Positions 17,458-24,308 of a stretch of 24,308 nt of DNA are shown here, piece after piece (within the stretch, counting starts at the first letter, position 1; every line of letters starts with the position of its first letter). Origin of the DNA: Ga0077536 sp943370145 (GTDB lineage Bacteria > Pseudomonadota > Gammaproteobacteria > Ga0077536). The translations under genes and the position numbers were made by a program. The stretch lies in assembly GCA_943370145.1 (NCBI GenBank), contig CALRPY020000064.1:1-24308 (forward strand). The letters run 5' to 3'. The notes under the pieces were generated by a model that made no database searches, was not told where the DNA came from, and worked only from the letters and a program-made list of their open reading frames with translations.

Positions 17458-20148
17458 ATGACCGATCCAGCCGCGCAGGTAACCGAAGCCCCCCGCTCCC
17501 GGCACGATGCAGCACCCCTGCGACGATACGTGCTGACCGCGCTGGCGGTCATCATCGTGCTGTGGTCCCTGGCCCAACTCGGGTCGGTCCACCTGCTTGT
17601 CGAGCGCAGCTATCGCGAGTTCGAGAACCAGGACGGCCTGACCAATGCGATGCGGCTCGACGGTTTCCTGTCCCTCGAGAACCAGCGCATCCGCCAGGTG
17701 GCCCGCGATTGGGCGTACTGGGACGATACGGTCGCCTATCTCGAGGGCCGGAATTCCGGCTACGTCGCAGAGAATCTCCATGAACAGACCTTCGGCAACC
17801 TCGCCATCGACCTCATGGTGCTGGAGCGGCGCGACGGCTCGATAGCCTACGAGCGTCACGTCGACGCGAAGACCGGGGAGCCGCAGCGCGGGGCATTCGC
17901 CGAGGCACGTCGCTTTCTTGCCAGCGAACAGGGACGGCGCGTGCTCGCCGAAAAGCGGGAAATCACCGGCCTGATGGCGACCGCCACCGGCATTCTCGCC
18001 TTCACCGCGGTCCCGGTCCTGACCACCGAACACAATGGCGAGCCGGCCGGCGTCCTGCTCTTCGGGCGCGATCTGGACGAGCAGGCGCTCGATGAGGCGC
18101 GGCAGCAGACGATTCTGGACGTGAGCCTGTTCGCGGCCGGGGCATCCGGCTGGCCCGCCGACGTGGCGGCGGTCTGGGAGGGCATTGCGCAGTCCCCGCA
18201 GCATGTCGTCAAACCCGTCTCCACCGACCGGCTGGGCGCCTACGTCAGCCTCAAGGACTATGCGGGCCAGCCGATCGGGCTGCTGCGAACCTTGACCCCG
18301 CGTGACACCAAGGCCCGCTTCGAACGGATGGGCCGCTACCTGCTCGGCATCAGCGTACTGCTGGGTGGCCTGCTCGCGGCCGCGATGGTCTGGATGCTGG
18401 AGCGCCGCGTCCTGGCGCCCCTGTTCGGTATCAGCCAGGTGGTCAGCGCCGTTGCCCGCGAGGGCGACCTGGCGCAGCGGGTCGAGACCTGCGACAGGCA
18501 CGACGAACTCGCGCAGCTCGGAAGCGAGATCAACGCGATGCTGACGGAGATCGCCAACCAGAAGGCGCTGCGCGAAGCACGGGACAGCGCGCTTGCCGCG
18601 TCCGCCGAGAAGTCCAGGTTCCTGGCCCATATGAGCCACGAGATCCGCACGCCGATGAACGGGATTCTCGGCATGCTGGAACTCGTACTCGAGACCGAAC
18701 TCTCCGTGCAGCAGCAGGAGCGCGTGCAGGCGGCCTACCGGTCCGCCGAGGGCCTGCTCGCGCTGCTCAACGATATCCTCGATTTTTCCAGGCTGGAGGC
18801 TGGCAAGCTGCAGCTCGAGCAGCGCGAATTCGAGCTGCGGGAGCTCGTGGAGAATGTCGTCACGCTGTTCGCGCCGACCTGCGAGCAGAAGGGGATCTCC
18901 ATCAGCTGTTTCGTGGCGCCGACCCTGGGACGCTACGTGGGCGACCCGCAGCGGGTGCGCCAGGTCCTGACGAATCTCGTCGGCAATGCCGTCAAGTTCA
19001 CGGCCCAGGGCGAAGTCACGGTCGAGGCCAGGGGCAGTGACCAGCCCGACGGCGTGCAGTTCATCGTTGCCGATACCGGTATCGGAATACCGCCCGAGCA
19101 GCTCGCGACCCTGTTCCAGCCGTTTGCGCAGGTGGATTCGGAGGTGTCGCGCCGTTATGGCGGGACGGGCCTGGGCCTCGCGATCTGCCGCCAGCTCGTC
19201 GAGCGCATGGAAGGCACACTGGAAGTCGCTAGCGCCCCGGGCAGCGGCAGCCGTTTCGCTTGCACGCTGCGGCTGCGGGCGGTCGACGGTGCGCCCGCTC
19301 CGGTGCAGCGCCACGACGGCTTGCAGGCGCTGGTGCTCGGTCCGCACGACGGGACGCGCGAGGCGCTCTGCGCCTACCTCGGAACGCTTGGTTTCGCGAC
19401 GCGCCTGCGGCCACAGTCCGCGGCGGTGTCCCTGACGGAGGGCGGGAAGGTCGATCTGCTGGTGCTCGACGAAACGGTCGGCGGCACCGCCGCCGGGGTC
19501 TTGCGTGGCGAGGCCGCGCGCAGCCGGATCCCGGTGCTGCGCCTCGCCAATTTCGCGCACTACCAGGGCGCGAACCTTCCCGGCCGCGCGCCGCAACCGG
19601 ACGGCAGCGTCGTGCTTAGCAAACCGCTGCTGTTCGGCAAGCTTTGCGCAGCGGTCGAGCGCGCCCTCAATCCTTCACCGGCCGGCGACGCCTCGAATGC
19701 CCGCTTGGCGGCGGCGCCGCGTCCGCGCTCGCTGGTTGGCAAGCGCGTGCTGCTCGTCGAGGACAACGCGGTGAACCAGGCGCTTGCCCTCGGCATGCTC
19801 GAAGCCTACGAAGTCAGCGTCGAATGCGCAGAGAGCGGCCAGGAAGCGCTGGACAAGCTGGCTGCGGCGAGCTTCGACCTCGTGCTGATGGACTGCCAGA
19901 TGCCCGGCATCGACGGGCTCGAGGCAACGCGTCGCTGGCGTGTGGAGGAACGGAATCGTGGCGCAACCCGGGTTCCCATCGTCGCACTGACCGCCAACGC
20001 GATGCCCGGCGACCGCGAAGCCTGCCTCGAATGCGGCATGGACGATTACCTTGCGAAGCCCTTCACCCGCGCGCACCTGACAGAGGTGCTCCGCCTCTGG
20101 TTGGGAACCACGGCGTTGCCGTCGGTCACGCCGGCGAACGCCGGCTAG
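17458..20148 (+). CDS. CHASE4-domain hybrid sensor histidine kinase
   Basis: 896 aa. Order: a membrane helix at about 22-42; an extracytoplasmic region of about 250 residues with CHASE4 features (RDWAYWDDTVAYL around 83-95); a second helix at about 295-318; HAMP; HisKA with His394 (HMSHEIRTPMNGILG); and HATPase (LVGNAVKFT, DTGIGIPPEQ, YGGTGLGLAI). A degenerate receiver-like segment follows (around 620-740; VLGPHDGTREAL, SKPLLFGKL). A complete receiver comes last, with EDN and Asp812 (LMDCQMPGIDG). No C-terminal Hpt domain is present, so phosphate must pass to a separate Hpt or regulator. AAGG lies 7 bases before the ATG. The stop overlaps the convergent DUF1003 stop within CTAG (20145-20148). 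The signal and target are unknown. Confidence 0.92.
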   Translation: MTDPAAQVTEAPRSRHDAAPLRRYVLTALAVIIVLWSLAQLGSVHLLVERSYREFENQDGLTNAMRLDGFLSLENQRIRQVARDWAYWDDTVAYLEGRNSGYVAENLHEQTFGNLAIDLMVLERRDGSIAYERHVDAKTGEPQRGAFAEARRFLASEQGRRVLAEKREITGLMATATGILAFTAVPVLTTEHNGEPAGVLLFGRDLDEQALDEARQQTILDVSLFAAGASGWPADVAAVWEGIAQSPQHVVKPVSTDRLGAYVSLKDYAGQPIGLLRTLTPRDTKARFERMGRYLLGISVLLGGLLAAAMVWMLERRVLAPLFGISQVVSAVAREGDLAQRVETCDRHDELAQLGSEINAMLTEIANQKALREARDSALAASAEKSRFLAHMSHEIRTPMNGILGMLELVLETELSVQQQERVQAAYRSAEGLLALLNDILDFSRLEAGKLQLEQREFELRELVENVVTLFAPTCEQKGISISCFVAPTLGRYVGDPQRVRQVLTNLVGNAVKFTAQGEVTVEARGSDQPDGVQFIVADTGIGIPPEQLATLFQPFAQVDSEVSRRYGGTGLGLAICRQLVERMEGTLEVASAPGSGSRFACTLRLRAVDGAPAPVQRHDGLQALVLGPHDGTREALCAYLGTLGFATRLRPQSAAVSLTEGGKVDLLVLDETVGGTAAGVLRGEAARSRIPVLRLANFAHYQGANLPGRAPQPDGSVVLSKPLLFGKLCAAVERALNPSPAGDASNARLAAAPRPRSLVGKRVLLVEDNAVNQALALGMLEAYEVSVECAESGQEALDKLAAASFDLVLMDCQMPGIDGLEATRRWRVEERNRGATRVPIVALTANAMPGDREACLECGMDDYLAKPFTRAHLTEVLRLWLGTTALPSVTPANAG

Positions 20149-20693
20149 TCCGCACGCTGCCGCTGCACGATGTCCAGCAGCAGGTCGAGCTGGGCCTGCT
20201 GTTGCCTGATCAGGTCCGCAAGCTCGCGCTCGCGCAGCACGTCCAGTTTCTCGTGCAGGCCGATGATGTCCGCTTCCGCTTTCAGGTTGACCTCGTAGTC
20301 GCGCGCTGCCGCCAGACGGTCACGCGCCGCCTGCCGGTTCTGCGACATCATGATGAGCGGTGCCTGCAGGGCGGCGAGCATCGACAGCAGCAGGTTCAGG
20401 AAGATGAAGGGGTAGGGATCGAACTGTAGCGCCGGGTCGAGCGAAGTGTTCAACCAGGCCCAGCTCACGAGCACGCCCATGAAGAGGAGAATGAAACTCC
20501 ACGAGCCGCCGAAGCGCGCGACGCGATCGGCCAGCTTTTCGCCGAAGGTCAGGCGGTTGGCGGCGTCGCCCAGGTGCCGGTGATGCACCCGTGAAGCCAG
20601 GCGTTCGAGCACGCGCCGCTCGCGCGGCGACAGGTTCGCCACGCCGGTCTGCATCAGATATTCGGCGAGGGCCTGGATATCGGGTTCAGTCAT
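20145..20693 (-). CDS. DUF1003 family membrane protein
   Basis: 182 aa. The family pattern is seen in FGEKLADRVARFGGSWSFI (50-68) and YPFIFLNLLLSMLAALQAPLIMMSQNRQ (94-121). Two membrane helices at about 64-83 and 94-117 are followed by a charged, probably coiled-coil C-terminal tail. The ATG at 20693 has GGAG 9 bases upstream; an upstream ATG at 20708 lacks one. It is divergent from the QseB/PmrA-like regulator gene by 59 bases and convergent with the CHASE4 kinase gene. The function of the family is not known to me. Confidence 0.88.
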   Translation of the reverse strand: MTEPDIQALAEYLMQTGVANLSPRERRVLERLASRVHHRHLGDAANRLTFGEKLADRVARFGGSWSFILLFMGVLVSWAWLNTSLDPALQFDPYPFIFLNLLLSMLAALQAPLIMMSQNRQAARDRLAAARDYEVNLKAEADIIGLHEKLDVLRERELADLIRQQQAQLDLLLDIVQRQRAD

Positions 20694-20752
20694 CGCACGG
20701 ATCTCCATGTTCAGGGGGCCGCCCCGGTGGTGGACCAAGTAGACTACGGCAC

Positions 20753-21415
20753 ATGCGCATACTGCTGGTTGAAGACGACCCGATGGTCGGTGCCGCAGTC
20801 CGCAAGGGCATGCAGCAGGACGGCCATACGGTCGACTGGGTACGCGATGCCGATGCGGCCGAAGCTGCGCTGGACGCGGGGGCGTTCGAATTCATGCTGC
20901 TCGACCTGGGCCTGCCCGGCAAGTCCGGCCTCGAACTGCTCGCCGCGCTGCGCCGCGCAGCGAATCCCCTGCCCGTGATCGTCTGCACCGCGCGGGACGC
21001 CGTCAGCGACCGCATCCGTGGTCTCGACCTCGGCGCCGATGATTATCTCGTCAAACCCTTCGCCCTCGACGAACTGGCGGCCCGCATCCGCGCGGTCATG
21101 CGGCGTCGCCTCGGCCAGTCCGGTGGACTGCTCGAGTACGGTCCACTCGCGCTCAATCCGGCCACCCACGAGGTCTTCCTGCACGGTCAGCCCGTCGCGC
21201 TGTCAGGGCGCGAATTCGCCATCCTCGAGGCGTTGATCGAGCGGCCCAGCGCCGTGCTGTCGCGCGCCCGGATCGAGGAGCGCCTCTACGGATGGGATGA
21301 TGAGGTCGCGAGCAACGCGGTCGAGGTGCACATCCACAAACTCAGGCGCAAGCTCGGCGAGGGCAGCATCAAGACCGTGCGCGGGCTCGGCTACAGCCTC
21401 GGGCGCGACAGCTGA
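20753..21415 (+). CDS. OmpR-family response regulator, QseB/PmrA type
   Basis: 220 aa. The receiver domain has acidic residues EDD (7-9), phospho-acceptor Asp51 (LLDLGLPG), Thr79 and Lys101 (YLVKPF). A winged-helix DNA-binding domain follows, with recognition region SNAVEVHIHKLRRKLG and the C-terminal wing IKTVRGLGYSL, both closely like PmrA and QseB. No strong Shine-Dalgarno is seen before the ATG at 20753; the family N-terminus MRILLVEDD fixes the start. The stop overlaps the kinase gene start as TGATG, a standard two-component operon. A PmrA-like box upstream of the protease gene (22921-22937) is a candidate target. Confidence 0.95.
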   Translation: MRILLVEDDPMVGAAVRKGMQQDGHTVDWVRDADAAEAALDAGAFEFMLLDLGLPGKSGLELLAALRRAANPLPVIVCTARDAVSDRIRGLDLGADDYLVKPFALDELAARIRAVMRRRLGQSGGLLEYGPLALNPATHEVFLHGQPVALSGREFAILEALIERPSAVLSRARIEERLYGWDDEVASNAVEVHIHKLRRKLGEGSIKTVRGLGYSLGRDS

Positions 21416-22764
21416 TGTCGCTGCGCTACCGGCTGCTGATCGTGCTGCTGGCGGCGGCGATCCTGACCTCGCTGACCGCGACCGGGGTGACCTATTACTG
21501 GGCGCGCCACGAAATCGACGAGCTGCTCGACTACCAGCTCAAGCAGCAGGCGCTCGCACTGCGCGACAAGGCCTACCTGCTCGGGTCGATCGCGGTCGTC
21601 GAGCCCGATCCCGAACAGCACGTGGTGATCCAGCTCTGGGACCGGCGCGGCGACTTGCGTTACCTGTCCCACCGCGGCGTCGATCTCGCGCGCCCCGGAC
21701 GCTACGGCTATGCGGACGTCCGCGGCGGCGGACGCGACTGGCGGACCTATGCGACGCAGCTCGGGCCGTGGATTGCGCAACTTGCCCAACCGCTGAAAAT
21801 CCGGCGCGATATCGCCGCGAACGCGGCGTGGCGCATCCTGCTGCCGACCCTCGCGGTGCTGCCGCTGCTGGTCGGGCTCGTGTGGTGGATCGTCGGCCGC
21901 GTGCTGGCGCCGATCACCAACCTCGCCGCCGCGCTTGGCCAGCGTCGTTCGAACGCACTCGAGCCATTGCCCACGACGGGCCTGCCGCGGGAAATCGAAC
22001 TGATGGTTCGCGCGCTGAACGACCTGATCGCGCGGCTGCGCGAGGTGCTCGACCAGCAGCAGGCCTTCATGGCGGATGCCGCGCACGAACTGCGCACGCC
22101 GCTGACGGCCGTCAGCCTGCAGGCGGAGCTGCTCGCGCGGGCCGAGTCGCCGGCTGACGCGGCGGAAGCGCTGGCCGAACTGCAGCAGGGCATCGCGCGT
22201 TCGACGAAACTCGTCGAACGCCTGCTGACGCTCGCGCGGCTCGACGCGGCCAGCGAGCGGGAAGCGATCGCCCCTGTCGATCTGAGCGCGTTGCTGCATC
22301 TCGCCCTGGCGGAGCGCCAGATCCTCGCGCGCAGCCGGGGACTCGAACTGCGGGCGGAAATCGAGCCCGCAGTCATCGTCGACGGCCATGCGGCCCAGCT
22401 GCGGAGTCTCGTCGACAACCTGCTCGACAATGCCCTGCGCTACACGCCGCGAGGTGGACACGTGACCGCGTCGCTGACGCCGCGACGCCGGGAGATCCGG
22501 CTGGTCGTGCAGGACACCGGACCGGGCATTCCCGTCCAGGAGCGTGCGCGCGTTTTCGACCGCTTCTATCGGGTGCCCGGGACGCAGGCCTCCGGCAGCG
22601 GCCTCGGGCTCGCCATCGTGCAGCGCGTCGTGCATCTGCACGGCGGCAGCATCGACATTGCCGATGCGCAGGGGGGTGGGGCTGCGATTACCGTGCTGCT
22701 CCCGGCCGAGCGCGGTTCGCTCGTCCAGCCAGCCGCGGAGACAGTGCCGCCGGGCGCGTCCTGA
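21415..22764 (+). CDS. Sensor histidine kinase, QseC/PmrB type
   Basis: 449 aa, partner of the preceding regulator. A membrane helix at about 6-27, a short periplasmic segment of about 110 residues, and a second helix at about 141-163 are followed by HAMP. HisKA carries His224 (FMADAAHELRTPLT). The HATPase domain shows the N box (LVDNLLDNALRYTPRGG), DTGPGIPV, FDRFYR and GSGLGLAIV. It is translationally coupled to the regulator gene through TGATG. The short sensor region resembles QseC/PmrB-like kinases that sense envelope conditions; the actual signal is unknown. Confidence 0.94.
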   Translation: MSLRYRLLIVLLAAAILTSLTATGVTYYWARHEIDELLDYQLKQQALALRDKAYLLGSIAVVEPDPEQHVVIQLWDRRGDLRYLSHRGVDLARPGRYGYADVRGGGRDWRTYATQLGPWIAQLAQPLKIRRDIAANAAWRILLPTLAVLPLLVGLVWWIVGRVLAPITNLAAALGQRRSNALEPLPTTGLPREIELMVRALNDLIARLREVLDQQQAFMADAAHELRTPLTAVSLQAELLARAESPADAAEALAELQQGIARSTKLVERLLTLARLDAASEREAIAPVDLSALLHLALAERQILARSRGLELRAEIEPAVIVDGHAAQLRSLVDNLLDNALRYTPRGGHVTASLTPRRREIRLVVQDTGPGIPVQERARVFDRFYRVPGTQASGSGLGLAIVQRVVHLHGGSIDIADAQGGGAAITVLLPAERGSLVQPAAETVPPGAS

Positions 22765-22920
22765 CCGCACGGTGAACAGGCCATTCCCGAGCTTTTCCGC
22801 CGCGCCGAAAGCGCTGCTTCCAGCTTGTTGCGCGCGCCAGGCAATGGCGTGCCTGATTCATGCCGGGGCCTCGGTGCACCGGACACGGGCCGGAGAACAA
22901 CTGCCTTGTCCACGAAGCCC

Positions 22921-22937
22921 GTTAAGACTCGCTTAAG
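22921..22937 (+). promoter_or_regulatory. PmrA/QseB-like binding box upstream of the protease gene
   Basis: The direct repeat GTTAAG-ACTCG-CTTAAG puts two TTAAG half-sites 11 bp apart, matching the known PmrA-type box (YTTAAK-N5-YTTAAK) in all but the first base. It lies about 70 bases upstream of the protease ATG and follows genes for a regulator of exactly this family. Binding is inferred, not shown. Confidence 0.6.
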
Positions 22938-22964
22938 TTCGCCGGTCCACAGTCCGTCGGCAAC

Positions 22965-22984
22965 GGCGCCCCGTCGCGGGCGCC
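22965..22984 (+). repeat. Hairpin in the protease gene leader
   Basis: GGCGCCC-cgtcgc-GGGCGCC, a perfect 7-bp GC stem with a 6-nt loop, ends 21 bases before the protease ATG, close to the Shine-Dalgarno GGAGG. There is no T-run. It may affect mRNA stability or translation. Confidence 0.45.
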
Positions 22985-23005
22985 ACCCAGCAACCGGAGG
23001 ACCAG

Positions 23006-24308
23006 ATGAAACTTAAGAAACTCGCACTGCCCGTTGCCGCCGCCGCGATCGGCGCGGCCGCGCTTGCCTATCACGGCCAGCGGCCCGACTTCATCGTCGA
23101 TGCGTCGGCCGCGTCCCTGCCTGCGACCGGCCCTGCGGCGCCCGCCGCCGTGGGCTTGCCGGATTTCACCGGCCTCGTCGCGGCGGCTTCGCCGGCCGTC
23201 GTCAACATCAGCGTGACCCGCGCGGTGCCGACCGCGCGCCCGCAGGGCCCCGGGCTCGCGCCCGACCACCCCTACCGCGAGTTCTTCCGGCGCTTCGGGC
23301 CGGAGGGCCCCGGTGCCGATGCGCCCCCCGAGCGCAGCGGCGGTTCCGGCTTCATCGTTTCGCCCGACGGCCAGGTGTTGACCAACGCGCACGTCGTGGC
23401 CGGTGCCGACGAGGTCACCGTGCAGTTGAGCGACAAGCGCGAATTCGCCGCGAAGGTCGTCGGCGTCGACGAGACGAGCGACGTCGCGGTGCTGCGTATC
23501 GACGCCACCGGCCTGCCGACGCTGCGTGTTGGTGACCCGGAGCGGCTCGCGGTCGGGGAATGGGTGATCGCGATCGGCTCGCCGTTCGGGTTCGAGAACA
23601 CGGTGAGCGCCGGCGTCGTCAGCGCGAAGACGCGCACGCTGCCGAACGGTGGCTACGTGCCGTTCATCCAGACCGATGTCGCGATCAATCCCGGCAACTC
23701 GGGCGGCCCGCTGCTGAACCTCGCCGGCGAAGTGGTGGGCATCAACTCGCAGATCTACAGCCAGAGCGGCGGCTACATGGGGCTGTCGTTCGCGATTCCG
23801 ATCGACCTCGCGATGGACGTGGAGTCGCAGCTGGTCCGGCACGGCAAGGTCGCGCGCGGCCGTCTCGGGATCGCGGTGCAGTCCCTCGACCAGACCCTCG
23901 CGCAATCGTTCAGGTTGGACTCGCCGCGCGGTGCACTGGTCAATCATGTCGAGCGCGACATGCCGGCGGCCCGCGCCGGACTCGAGCCCGGTGACGTGAT
24001 TCTGGCCGTCGACGGCGCGCCGGTCGACGACTCGGCCGTGCTCTCCCGGCTCATCGCCGGCAGGAAGCCGGGCGAACGGGTGAAGCTGGAGTTGCTGCGC
24101 CAAGGCGCGAAGCGGCAGGTCGAGGTGTCGCTGGCGGAAGCCCCCGGCGCGGCGGTCGCCGCGGCCGACGATGCGCGGGGCGCGAACGATGGGCGCCTCG
24201 GGGTCGTCGTCAGCGCGCTGCCGGCCGGCAGTGGCGGGCGCGGCGTGGTCGTCGAGGCCGTCAGCGGCGCGGCGGCGCGGGCCGGCATCCAGCCCGGTGA
24301 CCTGATCC
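23006..24308 (+). CDS. degP: DegP/MucD (HtrA)-type periplasmic serine protease, 3' end outside window
   Basis: 434 complete codons are visible and the frame is still open at the window end. HtrA proteases degrade or refold misfolded envelope proteins. A basic N-terminus with a hydrophobic stretch (MKLKKLALPVAAAAIGAAAL) is a signal peptide or membrane anchor. The trypsin-like triad is His129 (TNAHVVAG), Asp159 (ETSDVAVL) and Ser232 (NPGNSGGPL). A first PDZ domain spans about 265-355 (RGRLGIAVQ, AGLEPGDVILAVDG). A second begins near 390 and is cut off at GIQPGDLI. Two PDZ domains favour DegP/DegQ/MucD over single-PDZ DegS. GGAGG lies 6 bases before the ATG. It follows the QseB/PmrA-like pair after 241 bases that contain a matching regulator box. 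Confidence 0.93.
   Translation, partial: MKLKKLALPVAAAAIGAAALAYHGQRPDFIVDASAASLPATGPAAPAAVGLPDFTGLVAAASPAVVNISVTRAVPTARPQGPGLAPDHPYREFFRRFGPEGPGADAPPERSGGSGFIVSPDGQVLTNAHVVAGADEVTVQLSDKREFAAKVVGVDETSDVAVLRIDATGLPTLRVGDPERLAVGEWVIAIGSPFGFENTVSAGVVSAKTRTLPNGGYVPFIQTDVAINPGNSGGPLLNLAGEVVGINSQIYSQSGGYMGLSFAIPIDLAMDVESQLVRHGKVARGRLGIAVQSLDQTLAQSFRLDSPRGALVNHVERDMPAARAGLEPGDVILAVDGAPVDDSAVLSRLIAGRKPGERVKLELLRQGAKRQVEVSLAEAPGAAVAAADDARGANDGRLGVVVSALPAGSGGRGVVVEAVSGAAARAGIQPGDLI

Noticed and set aside
17338..19596. 752-aa minus-strand open frame opposite the CHASE4 kinase
   Set aside because: A GC-rich antisense shadow. It is rich in Arg/His/Gln/Gly with no domain, and the plus strand encodes a complete kinase with all motifs.
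23012..23017. A third CTTAAG near the PmrA-like box
   Set aside because: It is formed by the Leu-Lys codons 3-4 of the protease signal peptide, has no paired half-site at 11 bp and is 80 bases from the box. Probably chance.
22922..24103. 393-aa minus-strand open frame opposite the DegP-like gene
   Set aside because: Shadow of the protease gene, whose frame shows the HtrA triad and PDZ domains.

Overview
The window reads as a chromosomal segment of a high-GC Gammaproteobacterium. The 3' end of its 23S gene and the start of the 23S-5S spacer closely resemble the gammaproteobacterial pattern known from Pseudomonas. The protein set (RpfF/RpfC, class I PhaC, omega-amino acid:pyruvate aminotransferase, YhbY, MucD/DegP) fits that group. 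I cannot name a genus. No IS element, phage gene, CRISPR array or origin was seen.

Layout. Positions 1-2469 hold the end of an rRNA operon: the 3' three quarters of 23S, a tRNA-less spacer and 5S, closed by a strong intrinsic terminator. Positions 2565-8035 hold a quorum-sensing-like block. It has an RpfF-type DSF synthase on the minus strand and, divergently, a small acyl carrier protein, a FabF-like ketosynthase and an RpfC-like hybrid kinase. A tRNA-Ser(CGA) and an HDOD protein follow. Positions 9376-12902 (minus) read yhbY - lpdA - phaC, a likely operon with polyhydroxyalkanoate synthase last. A membrane-anchored C13 (caspase-like) peptidase gene lies divergent to it.

Positions 14396-17300 hold gcvH, a zinc-finger (NDUFS6-like) gene overlapping yidD, a Nudix hydrolase and a class III aminotransferase. 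Positions 17458-24308 are dominated by signalling and envelope stress. They hold a CHASE4 hybrid histidine kinase, a DUF1003 membrane protein, a QseB/PmrA-like regulator with its sensor kinase, and a DegP/MucD-type periplasmic protease cut by the window end.

How the genes may work together. The most interesting unit is rpfF with its own ACP and ketosynthase beside rpfC. I infer a dedicated acyl-chain supply line for a DSF-family fatty-acid signal, sensed by the neighbouring kinase. The usual output protein RpfG (HD-GYP) is not in the window, but an HDOD protein lies downstream. The second regulatory unit is the QseB/PmrA-like pair. A direct repeat, GTTAAG-N5-CTTAAG, sits between its kinase gene and the protease gene and matches the type of box this regulator family binds. 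This suggests that the pair controls the protease.
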